This document shows, piece after piece, positions 42,070 to 51,106 of a stretch of DNA of 64,000 nucleotides. The notes beneath the pieces were generated by a model. It was not told where the DNA came from, ran no database searches, and saw nothing but the letters and a program-made list of their open reading frames with translations. The stretch is from contig NZ_CP030048.1 in NCBI RefSeq assembly GCF_015291665.1, positions 7,041,501 to 7,105,500 on the forward strand, written 5' to 3'. How positions within the stretch are numbered: position 1 is the first letter of the stretch; each line of letters opens with the position of its first letter. Both the position numbers and the translations under genes were made by a program. The stretch comes from Bradyrhizobium sp. CCBAU 53338. Lineage in GTDB: Bacteria > Pseudomonadota > Alphaproteobacteria > Rhizobiales > Xanthobacteraceae.

Positions 42070-43692
42070 TCACCCCTTCGCCATCGCGCGATAGTCGAGC
42101 CTCCGGTGGAACCAATATTGATAGCCGCTGATGTTCTTCTGCATCGCGACGTTGACGAAGGGCTGGTACAGCGGGATGCGCGGGATGTCGGTGAAGGCGA
42201 GATCGACGAACCCCTTCACGTCGGCATCGTAGGCTGCCTTGTCGCCCGATGCGGCGGCGGTGCGCGCGCCGTCGATCAGCTTGTCCATCTCCGCCGACTT
42301 GTAGCTCATGGTGTTGAAGACGGAATTGTTGCCGTGATAGCACCAGTAGAAGAAGTACTCGGGGTAATCGAGCCAGCCCGAGAACACGTTGGTGAAGAGC
42401 GGCATCTCCTTCTTGTTCAACTCGGTGCGCCAGTTGGCGCCGGGCACCTTGTTGATGGTGGTCTTGATGCCGATCTGCGCCAGGCTCTCCTGCACCAGCA
42501 CGCACAGCGGTTCATTGACGCCGGCGAAATTCAGGTCGAACGAGATCGTGGTCTCGAAGCCGCCCGCGAGGCCCGCTTCCGCCATCAGCGCCTTCGCCTT
42601 GTCCATGTCGGTGTTGTATTTGTGCGGCTGCGGCCAGGCGACTTCGGTCGGCTTGTCCTTGGGCGCGCCGAACATCGGGTTCGCCAGCCCGAACATCACG
42701 GCGTCCATGATCTTCTGATAGGGCAGCGCGTAGGCGACGGCCTGACGGACCTTCGGATTGTCGAACGGCGGCCTGGTGACGTTCATGCCGATATACTGGA
42801 TGCCGTTGGAGAACGGCAGCGACACGACGTTGAGCTTGCCGTTGGCCTTCATTTCCTGGAAGTCCTTGTTCGGCAGCTCGTAGGAAATGTCGGCGTCGCC
42901 GCGCTCCAGCAGCGCGCGGCGGTTGCCGGCCTGCGGCACCATGCGCCAGATCACGCGCTTGATCTTCGGCATCGGACCGCAGACCCAATCGTCGTTGCGC
43001 TCCATGATCACTTCGGTGCCGGCGGTCCACTTCGTCACCTTGTAGGCGCCGGAGCCGGCGGTCTGCTGCTTGGTGAATTCGAGGCCCCAGGGGTCCTTCT
43101 CGCTGGAATTCTTCTTCACCAGCTCCGAGTTGACGATGCAGGGCACGATCACGGCGAGATCGGGAATCGTCAGCCTGTCCTTCTTCAGGAAGTCGATGCG
43201 CACGGTGTAGTCGTCGATCACGACGAACTGCTCCGGCTTCGTCAGCGAGCCCGCGCTCATCTGGAAGGTCGGGAAGCCGCCGACGCTGACTGCGCGGTCG
43301 AGCGACCACTTCACGTCCTTGGCGGTGACAGGCGCGCCGTCGTGGAATTTTGCGTTCTTGCGCAGCTTGAAGGTGACCGACATGTCGTCGATCTTGAACT
43401 CCTCGGCGAGCTCGCCCTTGAACTTGTCGCGGTCGTAATAGGGCACGCCGCCGGGGCCGCTCTTCATCTCGTGGCTGATCAGGCGGTCGTAGCAATTCCA
43501 GGACACCTCATAGCCGGGCACGTTGGTGCCGACGCCGTGGATGTCGAGATTGTTGGGACCGCCCTCCGAGACGATCAGCAGCGTCTCCGAGCGCGCGTCG
43601 GCATGGGCCGACGAGACGATTGGCGGCACTGCCGGGAGCGCCGCGCCGGCGGCCAATCCGGATACGGACTTGAGGAAATCGCGACGCTTCAT
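42070..43692 (-). CDS. dipeptide-type ABC transporter substrate-binding protein
   Basis: A 540-residue family-5 solute-binding protein with a twin-arginine signal (MKRRDFLKSVSGLAAGAALP), so it is exported folded by the Tat path. Family segments such as DDMSVTFKLRKNAKFHDGAP and KDVKWSLDRAV are present. It is first in the operon with two permeases, a fused ATPase and the AtzGEH set, so the ligand may be a ureido compound instead of a peptide; this is inference. Confidence 0.88.
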   Translation of the reverse strand: MKRRDFLKSVSGLAAGAALPAVPPIVSSAHADARSETLLIVSEGGPNNLDIHGVGTNVPGYEVSWNCYDRLISHEMKSGPGGVPYYDRDKFKGELAEEFKIDDMSVTFKLRKNAKFHDGAPVTAKDVKWSLDRAVSVGGFPTFQMSAGSLTKPEQFVVIDDYTVRIDFLKKDRLTIPDLAVIVPCIVNSELVKKNSSEKDPWGLEFTKQQTAGSGAYKVTKWTAGTEVIMERNDDWVCGPMPKIKRVIWRMVPQAGNRRALLERGDADISYELPNKDFQEMKANGKLNVVSLPFSNGIQYIGMNVTRPPFDNPKVRQAVAYALPYQKIMDAVMFGLANPMFGAPKDKPTEVAWPQPHKYNTDMDKAKALMAEAGLAGGFETTISFDLNFAGVNEPLCVLVQESLAQIGIKTTINKVPGANWRTELNKKEMPLFTNVFSGWLDYPEYFFYWCYHGNNSVFNTMSYKSAEMDKLIDGARTAAASGDKAAYDADVKGFVDLAFTDIPRIPLYQPFVNVAMQKNISGYQYWFHRRLDYRAMAKG

Positions 43693-43916
43693 GAGCCTGC
43701 TCCAACACGGAAGTTTCTGGTTGGAACCGGATTCGCAAGGTTCGTGCCAAGGCCGGGTGATGTGCCAAGATCGACTTAATACATTGATATTGCTTGATTA
43801 AAATCGATCTTGCGGACGAAGTTGCAGCGTCCAGGTTGCGAGCATTGCATACAAAGAGATGCATTTGCCTACTAATTAGACTGAATTCCGTGCCGGCTTA
43901 TTTGGTGGGCGAAGCA

Positions 43917-44894
43917 TCACTCCGCCCAGATCAGCTCCTGCAATTCGAGAAGATCACTCGCCTGCTCCTGCCAGCCCTCGATACAGATGTGGCTGTTGAG
44001 GTCGCTGGCCCGGTGCAGGAGCATGAGCGCCATCAGGCGCCGCTTCAGCGCGAAATCCGGCTTCGCATAGCCGAAGCCTTCGAGCAGGCTGCGGACCCTT
44101 CCCGGCCGGCCCGCCGCCATGAAGGCGCTGGGCCCGAGCAGGTCGTAGTCGCGCCATCCCGCCAGCACGTCACCGAAGTCGAACAGGCCGGCGAGCGACC
44201 ATCGATCGCCGTCACAGGCGAGCAGGAAGTTTTCCGGAATGTACTCGCCGATCAGGATCACCGGCGGTGCATCCATCGGGATCAGCGTCGCGGCGTCGCG
44301 CAGGAGATCGTCGAGGCCGGCGAGGAATTTCGGCGCAAGACCAAGGCGCGCGTGCCGCGCCTTACAGCCCTGCATCTGCGCGCGCATGAACCCATCCCAG
44401 CGCGGCGCGATCTCTGCGAGCGGGCCGGGCGGCGCGCGCTGGACGGCGGCGATGGTCTCGCCGATCTGGCGCAGCACGCGCTCCTTCTGGTCTTCCGGCA
44501 GCGAGGGCCAGATCTCGGAGCCGAGCGTGCCTGAAAGGCGCGTGATGATCAGATAGGGCCAGCCATCGCGCATCCCCTCCGCAACGATCTCGGGGATCGG
44601 CAGATGAAGCTGTCCGTTGAGCTGCATCAGCGAACCGCGCTCCGAGACGAATTGCGCGCGCGACAGCGGCGGGAAGATTTTCAGGATCAGCTTCTCGCCG
44701 AGCCCGACGACGAGATTGGTTCCGGTCGCGAACACATGCGGCGCGCTGATATCGACACCATGGCCGCGCGCAATGTCGAGCGCCACCGGCAGCCATCGGG
44801 AACGGTCGGCGCGCAAGGCGCGATAAGCCTCCAGGCTCGTCGAAGCCGACGTGCCCCATACCCCGGCCGCGCCAGGCGGTAGCGTCGCGTCCAT
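43917..44894 (-). CDS. aminoglycoside-phosphotransferase-family protein with altered catalytic loop
   Basis: A 325-residue protein of the APH/choline-kinase fold. The ATP lysine is in EKLILKIFPP, and the metal-binding LFDFGD is intact. The catalytic HGDxxxxN loop reads IGEYIPEN, so the usual His and Asp are replaced by Ile and Glu. Activity is therefore uncertain. It starts 18 bp after the emfourin-like gene and is probably in its operon. The ATG at 44894 is used; a GTG just before is in frame. Confidence 0.75.
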   Translation of the reverse strand: MDATLPPGAAGVWGTSASTSLEAYRALRADRSRWLPVALDIARGHGVDISAPHVFATGTNLVVGLGEKLILKIFPPLSRAQFVSERGSLMQLNGQLHLPIPEIVAEGMRDGWPYLIITRLSGTLGSEIWPSLPEDQKERVLRQIGETIAAVQRAPPGPLAEIAPRWDGFMRAQMQGCKARHARLGLAPKFLAGLDDLLRDAATLIPMDAPPVILIGEYIPENFLLACDGDRWSLAGLFDFGDVLAGWRDYDLLGPSAFMAAGRPGRVRSLLEGFGYAKPDFALKRRLMALMLLHRASDLNSHICIEGWQEQASDLLELQELIWAE

Positions 44895-44912
44895 CACAGT
44901 GCCCGCCCGGCT

Positions 44913-45188
44913 CTACTCCAGCACATCCTTAACGCTGTTCTTGATGGTCGAGGGCACGGCATGCTCGGGGACTTCAATGGTCTGGGCACCCCGCGTGATG
45001 CGGTAACTGAAAGCGTCGGCCTGCCCGGAACGCGCTGCGGGAATCTTTTTCGGATCGGCAAAGAGAGACTCCACCGTCTTCTGGTCGGCGGACGACAGAT
45101 CCGACACGGCCAGCTCACCGCGACTCTTGAGGTGAGGGCCGCCGAAGCCGGCGACCCCTCCAACGCGTTCGATCTTCAAACGATCCAC
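44913..45188 (-). CDS. protealysin inhibitor emfourin-like protein
   Basis: A 91-residue cytoplasmic protein (LKIERVGGVAGFGG, DAFSYRITRG, HAVPSTIKNSVKDVLE). The Gly-rich N-terminal strand and size match emfourin, the intracellular inhibitor of protealysin in Serratia. The GTG start has AAGGAAG upstream. It lies 31 bp after the stop of the M4 protease gene, the same gene order as protealysin-emfourin. Confidence 0.78.
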   Translation of the reverse strand: MDRLKIERVGGVAGFGGPHLKSRGELAVSDLSSADQKTVESLFADPKKIPAARSGQADAFSYRITRGAQTIEVPEHAVPSTIKNSVKDVLE

Positions 45189-45219
45189 GCTGTCTTCCTT
45201 TCGGGGCGTGCTATACCCT

Positions 45220-46251
45220 TCACAGCCCGATCTTCGTCCACCCCGCATTGACGGCAGCGGCGACGGCGGGCGCCTTCGGGTACATGGTTTGCGCCACCTG
45301 ACGGGTCCGGGCGGCGAAGGCCTTCATCGTCATGTTTGGCGTGGGGCCGAAACCCGTGAGCGAACGATACCACACTTGCCCGATCTCGGCCCAGCTATTC
45401 CCGCCATGCGTCATGCACGCCGTGTAGAAAGCCAGATTGGGCGGCCCGCTCGAGTAATGCGGATCCATGCCGGGCGTGATCTGGGAATATTTGGTCGGCT
45501 GCGGCGCCAGGCAGTGCTTGGCGGCGGGATTGGCCATGTCACGCAGGCAGGTAAAGCCTCTCTTCTTCGACGCCGCGCCCATGATGTCGCGCCCGATCAG
45601 CCAGTCCGCCTTCTTGACGGTCTGCTTGGCTTCCCACTGCCGGAACATCGAGCCGAAACAGTCCGACATGCTTTCGTTCAGGCCGCCGGCATCGCCGCTA
45701 TAGGCCAGCTGGAGACTGTGCTGGGTCACGCCATGAGTCAGCTCGTGGCCGATGACGTCGTTCCCCCTGGTGAAGTCGACGAAGATGCTGCCGTCGCCAT
45801 CGCCATAGACCATCTGCGATCCGTTCCACATCGCGTTGTTGTACTTCTCGCCGAAATGGGCCGACGACATCATGGTCATGCCGTGATCGTCGATCGAATT
45901 CCGGTTGAAGACCTGCTGATAGAATTTCGCGACTTTGGTGGTCTGGTTGAAGGCGCGCTTGACGGACGCATCGGACGACGTCTTCGGCTTCGGAACGGGC
46001 GTACCCGGCAGCGTCTGCGTATGCTTGCAATCGTAGACCGTGACGGACGGTGCCGCGGCAAGCGTCACCAGCCCACCGGCGTGCGTCGCGGCCACGCTGG
46101 TGAACCTCGCAGCCTGCGTCCGCAATTCGCGCAGCTCGTGACTGATCTGGACGGTGTCGACCATCCGCTTGCGCAGCGGAGCCGCGAGCTTCTTGTCCTG
46201 GGAGAGCCTGGTCAGAACGTCGTTCGGGATGATGAAGCATGAGCAGGGCAT
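45220..46251 (-). CDS. protealysin-like M4 metallopeptidase
   Basis: A 343-residue thermolysin-family zinc protease. HELTH puts zinc ligands at His169 and His173 with catalytic Glu170; the third ligand is Glu193 in GGLNESMSD; HYSSGPPN holds the later catalytic histidine. There is no signal peptide: the protein starts MPCSCFIIPNDVL, which matches the short protealysin propeptide motif. Related proteases act inside host cells or in the cytoplasm. The emfourin-like inhibitor gene follows. Confidence 0.88.
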   Translation of the reverse strand: MPCSCFIIPNDVLTRLSQDKKLAAPLRKRMVDTVQISHELRELRTQAARFTSVAATHAGGLVTLAAAPSVTVYDCKHTQTLPGTPVPKPKTSSDASVKRAFNQTTKVAKFYQQVFNRNSIDDHGMTMMSSAHFGEKYNNAMWNGSQMVYGDGDGSIFVDFTRGNDVIGHELTHGVTQHSLQLAYSGDAGGLNESMSDCFGSMFRQWEAKQTVKKADWLIGRDIMGAASKKRGFTCLRDMANPAAKHCLAPQPTKYSQITPGMDPHYSSGPPNLAFYTACMTHGGNSWAEIGQVWYRSLTGFGPTPNMTMKAFAARTRQVAQTMYPKAPAVAAAVNAGWTKIGL

Positions 46252-46489
46252 CGATAGCCTCCAATACAGCTTTTCGAAAATGATGAATGAAGAACAACCG
46301 CAAGGTCACTGGCGCCAACGGCGACGTGCGTTGCCGCAGACGGGGCGTGACGCGGCCAGTATTATTGCAGGGACCCGGCGCGTTGCGTGTGAACTCGCAC
46401 ACACATCTGTGGTTGAGCGACGCCCCGGTCACATGCCCCGCCAACGCGGGTCGCGCTTCGCGTGCACGCTCGGCAGATCAGCGCCGCGT

Positions 46490-47815
46490 CTACCGTTCCG
46501 GGCTGGCGCGCTCGAACTGGCGCAGCAGCTTGTTGCCGCGCTCGACCGCGGAATCGAGCGCGGCTTGCGCGCTCTTCTGGCCGGCAAAGGCCTGCTCGAG
46601 CTCTTCCTCGATCGCGCCGCGGATCAGGTTGAAGGAGCCGAGCCGGATGCCCTTCGAATTCTCGGTCGGCGGATGCAGCGTGATCTCCTCGAACGAGATC
46701 GCCGAGCCGGGGATGCGTTCGTAGAATCCTTGCGCGCGCGTCAGCTCGAAGGCGGCGCGGGTAACAGGCAGGTAACCGGTGTTCTGGTGCCAGGCGGCCT
46801 GAACGCCGGGCTGCGACAGATAGGCGAAGAACCGCGCCACGCCCTTGTATTCGTCGCGCGGCCGGTCGCGCAGCACCCACAGCGTGGCACCGCCGATGAT
46901 GGAATTCTGCGGCGCGCCCTTCACGTCGGGCCAGTACGGCATCATGCCGTAGCCGATCTCGAATTTCGAATTGGCCTTGATGTCGGCACGCGTCGCCGAG
47001 GAGCCGATGAAGATGCCGCATTCACCGTTCTGGAAGCGCGGCTCGGCCGACTGCCCACGGCCGCTATAATCGAAGATCTTCGTCTTCTGCCATTCGGCGA
47101 GCTGGGCGATGTGCTTGACCACGACCGGATTGTTGATGGTCAGCTCCGCATCGAGGCCCGCAAAGCCGTTGGCCCGGGTCGCCAGCGGCAGATTGTGAAA
47201 CGCCGAAAAATTCTCGACGTGAATCCACGACGGCCACGACGTGGTGAAGCCGCAGACGGCGCCGCGCTCGCGCAGGCGTTTTGCAGCGGCGCCGAGTTCG
47301 GGCCAGGTCTTCGGCGGCGCCTCCGGATCGAGGCCGGCGTCGCGGAACATGGTCTTGTTGTAGTAGAGGATCGGCGTCGACGAGTTGAACGGGAACGACA
47401 GCAGATTGCCCGCGGCATCGGTGTAATAGCCGGAGACCGCCGGAAGATAATCGTTGAGCGAGAACGGCTCGCCCATATCGCGCATCATGCTGTAGACCGG
47501 ATAGATCGCGCCCTTGGCCGCGGTCATGGTGGCGGTGGCGACCTCGTTGACCTGGACGATCGCGGGCTGGCTGCGCGAGCGGAAGGCAAAGATCGCGGCC
47601 GTCACCGTCTCGGTGTAGCTGCCCTTGTAAGCGGGCACGACGCGGTAATCCGACTGCGAGGCGTTGAAATCGGAGGCGAGCTTTTCGAGCTGCTTGCCGA
47701 GTTCGCCGGACATGGCGTGCCACCAGGCGATCTCGGTGGTCGCGCGCGCCTCGCAGATCGAGGCGAGGGCCAAGGTGGCGGCGGCGACCTGCAAAAGGCG
47801 CAAAGCTGAAGTCAC
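46490..47815 (-). CDS. orphan UgpB-like extracellular solute-binding protein
   Basis: A 441-residue family-1 binding protein resembling the glycerol-3-phosphate protein UgpB (WWHAMSGELGKQLEKLASDF, YKGSYTETV, PFNSSTPILYYNKTMFRDAG). A signal peptide covers the first 25 residues. The GTG start at 47815 has GGAAGAG upstream; an ATG at 47842 is in frame but has none. No permease or ATPase is adjacent. The 238-bp gap before the M4 gene holds no other gene. Confidence 0.83.
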   Translation of the reverse strand: MTSALRLLQVAAATLALASICEARATTEIAWWHAMSGELGKQLEKLASDFNASQSDYRVVPAYKGSYTETVTAAIFAFRSRSQPAIVQVNEVATATMTAAKGAIYPVYSMMRDMGEPFSLNDYLPAVSGYYTDAAGNLLSFPFNSSTPILYYNKTMFRDAGLDPEAPPKTWPELGAAAKRLRERGAVCGFTTSWPSWIHVENFSAFHNLPLATRANGFAGLDAELTINNPVVVKHIAQLAEWQKTKIFDYSGRGQSAEPRFQNGECGIFIGSSATRADIKANSKFEIGYGMMPYWPDVKGAPQNSIIGGATLWVLRDRPRDEYKGVARFFAYLSQPGVQAAWHQNTGYLPVTRAAFELTRAQGFYERIPGSAISFEEITLHPPTENSKGIRLGSFNLIRGAIEEELEQAFAGQKSAQAALDSAVERGNKLLRQFERASPER

Positions 47816-48025
47816 GATGGCTCTTCCCGGATCAAGCGGCAAAAGGCGACCGCATCCTGCTTAAGGCGCAGCACAGGCGGTTTCAACCGGGAATGAAGGC
47901 GAACGGTGGCGCACAATCGCCCGGCCGGCCCAAGGACGGGGGCGGGATGGCCTTCCCTCTACCATCTGGTAGATTGCATTGAACCTTTTTATCCCGCCAT
48001 AGACTCCATCTCCGAGGGGTTGAGT

Positions 48026-49021
48026 GTGCCAGTGTTAAACCGTGCCGAACTCTCACGGACCGGGGTGATTTTCGTCGCGCTATTGGTCGCCATCTGTGCG
48101 ACGAGCGCCGCTGCGCGCGAATTCCGCGCCGCCGACACCCAGGCCGAGGACTACCCGACCGTCCAGGCGCTGCGCTACATGGGCGCCCTGATCGCCGAGC
48201 GCACCGGCGGCCGCCACGAGGTCAAGGTGTTTCACTCCCGCCAGCTCGGCGAGGAGAAGGAGACGATCGAGCAGACCCGCGCCGGGGCAATCGACCTCAA
48301 CCGGACCAACGTGGCCCTGATCGGAAATTTCGTCCCGGCGATGAACGTGCTCGCCATGCCGTTCCTGTTCCGGTCCATCGAGCACATGCAGAAGGTGCTG
48401 GACGGGCCTATCGGCAACGAGATTCTGAACAGCTTCGAGCCCTACGGCTTCGTCGGGCTCGCCTTCTACGATTCCGGGGCACGCTCGATCTACAACTCCG
48501 TCCGCCCGGTGAAGAGCCTCGCCGACCTCAAGGGATTGCGGATCCGGGTGCAGCAATCGGAGTTGATGAGCGAGATGATCCGCGCGCTCGGCGCCGAGCC
48601 GGTCGAGTTGCCCTATGGGCAGGTGCTGACGGGGCTCGCGACCCATCTGATCGACGGCGCCGAGAACAACTGGCCATCCTTCGTGACGACAGACCATTAC
48701 AAATATGCCGGCTACTACACCCTCACCGAGCACACCATGAGCCCGGAAGTGCTGGTGATCTCGCTCAAGGCCTGGCGCAGCCTGTCGGCCGGGGACCAGA
48801 CCATCTTCAGGGAGGCCGCGCAGCGCTCCAGCCGGTTCATGCGCGAGAAGTGGCGCGACCTCGAGGAGCAGTCGCAGCACAAGGCGGAGGCCGCCGGCAT
48901 CTCCGTGATCAAGGACATCGACCGCAAGCCGTTCGAGGATGCGATGGCGCCGATCTACGCCAAGGCGGCGCAGGATCCCGCCGCGGCCGCGCTGATCGAA
49001 CGCATTCGCAAGGTGGAGTGA
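48026..49021 (+). CDS. TRAP-type periplasmic binding protein (DctP family), orphan
   Basis: A 331-residue DctP-family binding protein. The signal peptide is in VIFVALLVAICATSAAA, followed by HEVKVFHSRQLGEEKETIEQ and LKGLRIRVQQSELMSEMIRA, which are classic. The GTG start at 48026 has GAGGGG six bases upstream. No DctQ or DctM gene is present; instead a histidine kinase begins 6 bp downstream. It is therefore likely to sense a carboxylate for that kinase. Confidence 0.87.
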   Translation: MPVLNRAELSRTGVIFVALLVAICATSAAAREFRAADTQAEDYPTVQALRYMGALIAERTGGRHEVKVFHSRQLGEEKETIEQTRAGAIDLNRTNVALIGNFVPAMNVLAMPFLFRSIEHMQKVLDGPIGNEILNSFEPYGFVGLAFYDSGARSIYNSVRPVKSLADLKGLRIRVQQSELMSEMIRALGAEPVELPYGQVLTGLATHLIDGAENNWPSFVTTDHYKYAGYYTLTEHTMSPEVLVISLKAWRSLSAGDQTIFREAAQRSSRFMREKWRDLEEQSQHKAEAAGISVIKDIDRKPFEDAMAPIYAKAAQDPAAAALIERIRKVE

Positions 49022-49027
49022 GGCCGC

Positions 49028-51106
49028 TTGATCGCGCCAGGCACCAGCGAGATCGCAGAGCGGCCGCCCGGCCCGATCGGGCGGATGCGCGCGCGCCTCG
49101 TCGGCGCGCTGCGGGCGGTGCCGATCCGCTGGCGAATCCTGTCGATCGCGGCGCTGAACTCGGCCGTGGTGATCGTGCTGGCGGCGATGATCTGGAACGG
49201 CGCGCAGGTGCTGGGCTCGGCCTGGGACGACGTCCGCCAGGTGCGCGAATCCGACCGGATCCTGGCGCTGCTCGAAAGCGAGACCGGGCGGCTCCAGAAC
49301 CTGATCCACCGCTACATCAACCAGCCGAGCCCGGACCTGTTCGCCGAGATCCTGCTGCTGCGCGAAGCCGTGCTGGGCACGCTGACCGACCGCGCCGCCA
49401 AGGACCCGATGCTGTCGGGATCGGTCGAGGAGCTGGAGCGCACCACCGACCGCTTCCTCAACGGCTTCGGCGAGCTGCGCACCGTGCAGGCCACCATCGC
49501 CAAGACCTACGAGGAGCAGGTGCAGGGCCCGGCCAAGGACATGGCGGGCCTGTACTCCATCATCGAGGGCGCCACCGGCCATCGCGACGCGCTGATCTGG
49601 CCCTCGCTCGGCAAGTCGCGCGAGGCCTTCACCGCGATGCTTGTCGCGGCCAATTCCTATTACCTGTCGCAGTCAGTGGCCGCGGCCGACGACGCGCGAC
49701 GCCACACCGAGACGATCGAAAAGACGATTCCCGTCATGATCGATCTTGCCGACAACGACCTGCAGCGCATGGCGCTGCAAAAGCTCGCGACCCGCACCAC
49801 GGCGCTGCAGGAGGGCTTCGCAAAACTCTCGGAGCAGCTGACCAACCGCACCGAGCTGCTGCGCAACACCATCGACGCCAGCCAGGCCGAGGCGATCGGC
49901 GCCATCGACGATCTCTCGACCAAAATGCGCCGGCGCGAGCAGAAGGCGCAGGAGACGTTCGACCGCACGCTGGGGGCGATTTCCCGCCGCGTTCTCTCCA
50001 TTGCGGTGATCTTCCTCGGCATCATCCTCTCCGCCGGCGTGCTGATCGCGCTGTCGATCCGGCTGCCGCTGCAGCAGATCATGGCGGCGATGCGCGCGAT
50101 CACGCTCGGCGATCTCGGCCGCGAGGTGCAGGGCACCAGGGCGCGCGACGAGGTCGGCGCCATGGCGCGCGCGGTGGAAGTGTTCCGCGAGAACGCGATC
50201 GCGAAGCGCCAGACCGAGGACGAGCTGCGCGCGTCGAAGGAAAAGGCCGAGAGCGCCCTGCTCGAGCTCAACACCGCGCAGCAGAATCTGATCGACGCCG
50301 AGCGGCTCGCAGCCCTCGGCGGCCTCGTCGCCGGCGTCGCGCACGAGGTCAACAACCCCATCGGCATCAGCCTGACCGTGGCCTCGAGTTTTGCGAGGCG
50401 CAGCGAGATCTTCGAGGCCCAGCTCAGGGGCGACGGAGGCCTGCGCCGCTCGCAGCTGGACGAGTTCGTGCAGTCTTCGCGCGACGCCTCGCAGCAGCTC
50501 GTCGCCAACCTCACCCGCGCCGGCGAACTAATCCAGTCGTTCAAGCAGGTCGCAGTCGACCGCTCCCACGCCGAGCGGCGGCAGTTCTCGTTGAGCGAAG
50601 CCACCGACCAGATCATCGCGAGCCTGCGGCCCGTGCTGAAGCGCTCGCCGACCACGCTCCAGGTCGATGTGCCCGAGGGGCTGCTGCTCGACGGCTATCC
50701 CGGCTCCTACGGCCAGATCCTGACCAACCTCTTCCTCAACGCCGCCAACCACGCCTTCGCCGACGGCCGCGCCGGCACCATCACGATCTCGGCCCGGCCG
50801 CGCGGTACCGACGACATCGAGATCATCTTCGCCGATGACGGGGCCGGCATGACCCCGGACGTGCAGCGCCAGGCCTTTGACCCATTCTTTACCACCCGGC
50901 GCAATGAAGGTGGCACGGGACTGGGCTTGCATATCGTCTATAACCTCGTCACCCAGCAGCTGGGCGGGCGGATGATGCTGGAATCCAAGCTGGGACAAGG
51001 CACTACTTTTCGGATTATCATGCCGCGGATCGCCAAGGGCGGCGCGCAAAGCACAGAAAGCGACGGGACTTCCCAATGGCCGAACAGGACGATGTCCTCC
51101 ACCTGA
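49028..51106 (+). CDS. membrane sensor histidine kinase with large periplasmic domain
   Basis: A 692-residue kinase. Two membrane helices (about 37-57 and 323-344) bound a helical sensor domain of about 260 residues, followed by a HAMP linker (about 345-395), a coiled coil, the phosphoacceptor His439 in GVAHEVNNP, and an ATPase domain with NLFLNAANHAF, DDGAGM and GGTGLGLHI. The TTG start is 6 bp after the DctP-type gene. Its last 31 bases overlap the next gene. Confidence 0.87.
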   Translation: MIAPGTSEIAERPPGPIGRMRARLVGALRAVPIRWRILSIAALNSAVVIVLAAMIWNGAQVLGSAWDDVRQVRESDRILALLESETGRLQNLIHRYINQPSPDLFAEILLLREAVLGTLTDRAAKDPMLSGSVEELERTTDRFLNGFGELRTVQATIAKTYEEQVQGPAKDMAGLYSIIEGATGHRDALIWPSLGKSREAFTAMLVAANSYYLSQSVAAADDARRHTETIEKTIPVMIDLADNDLQRMALQKLATRTTALQEGFAKLSEQLTNRTELLRNTIDASQAEAIGAIDDLSTKMRRREQKAQETFDRTLGAISRRVLSIAVIFLGIILSAGVLIALSIRLPLQQIMAAMRAITLGDLGREVQGTRARDEVGAMARAVEVFRENAIAKRQTEDELRASKEKAESALLELNTAQQNLIDAERLAALGGLVAGVAHEVNNPIGISLTVASSFARRSEIFEAQLRGDGGLRRSQLDEFVQSSRDASQQLVANLTRAGELIQSFKQVAVDRSHAERRQFSLSEATDQIIASLRPVLKRSPTTLQVDVPEGLLLDGYPGSYGQILTNLFLNAANHAFADGRAGTITISARPRGTDDIEIIFADDGAGMTPDVQRQAFDPFFTTRRNEGGTGLGLHIVYNLVTQQLGGRMMLESKLGQGTTFRIIMPRIAKGGAQSTESDGTSQWPNRTMSST

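Noticed and set aside
41986..43779. 597-codon open frame opposite the peptide-binding protein
   Set aside because: Antisense shadow; the minus-strand product has a Tat signal and family-5 motifs.
46154..47809. 551-codon open frame opposite the UgpB-like gene
   Set aside because: Composition typical of antisense GC-rich frames; the minus-strand product is a clear binding protein with a signal peptide.
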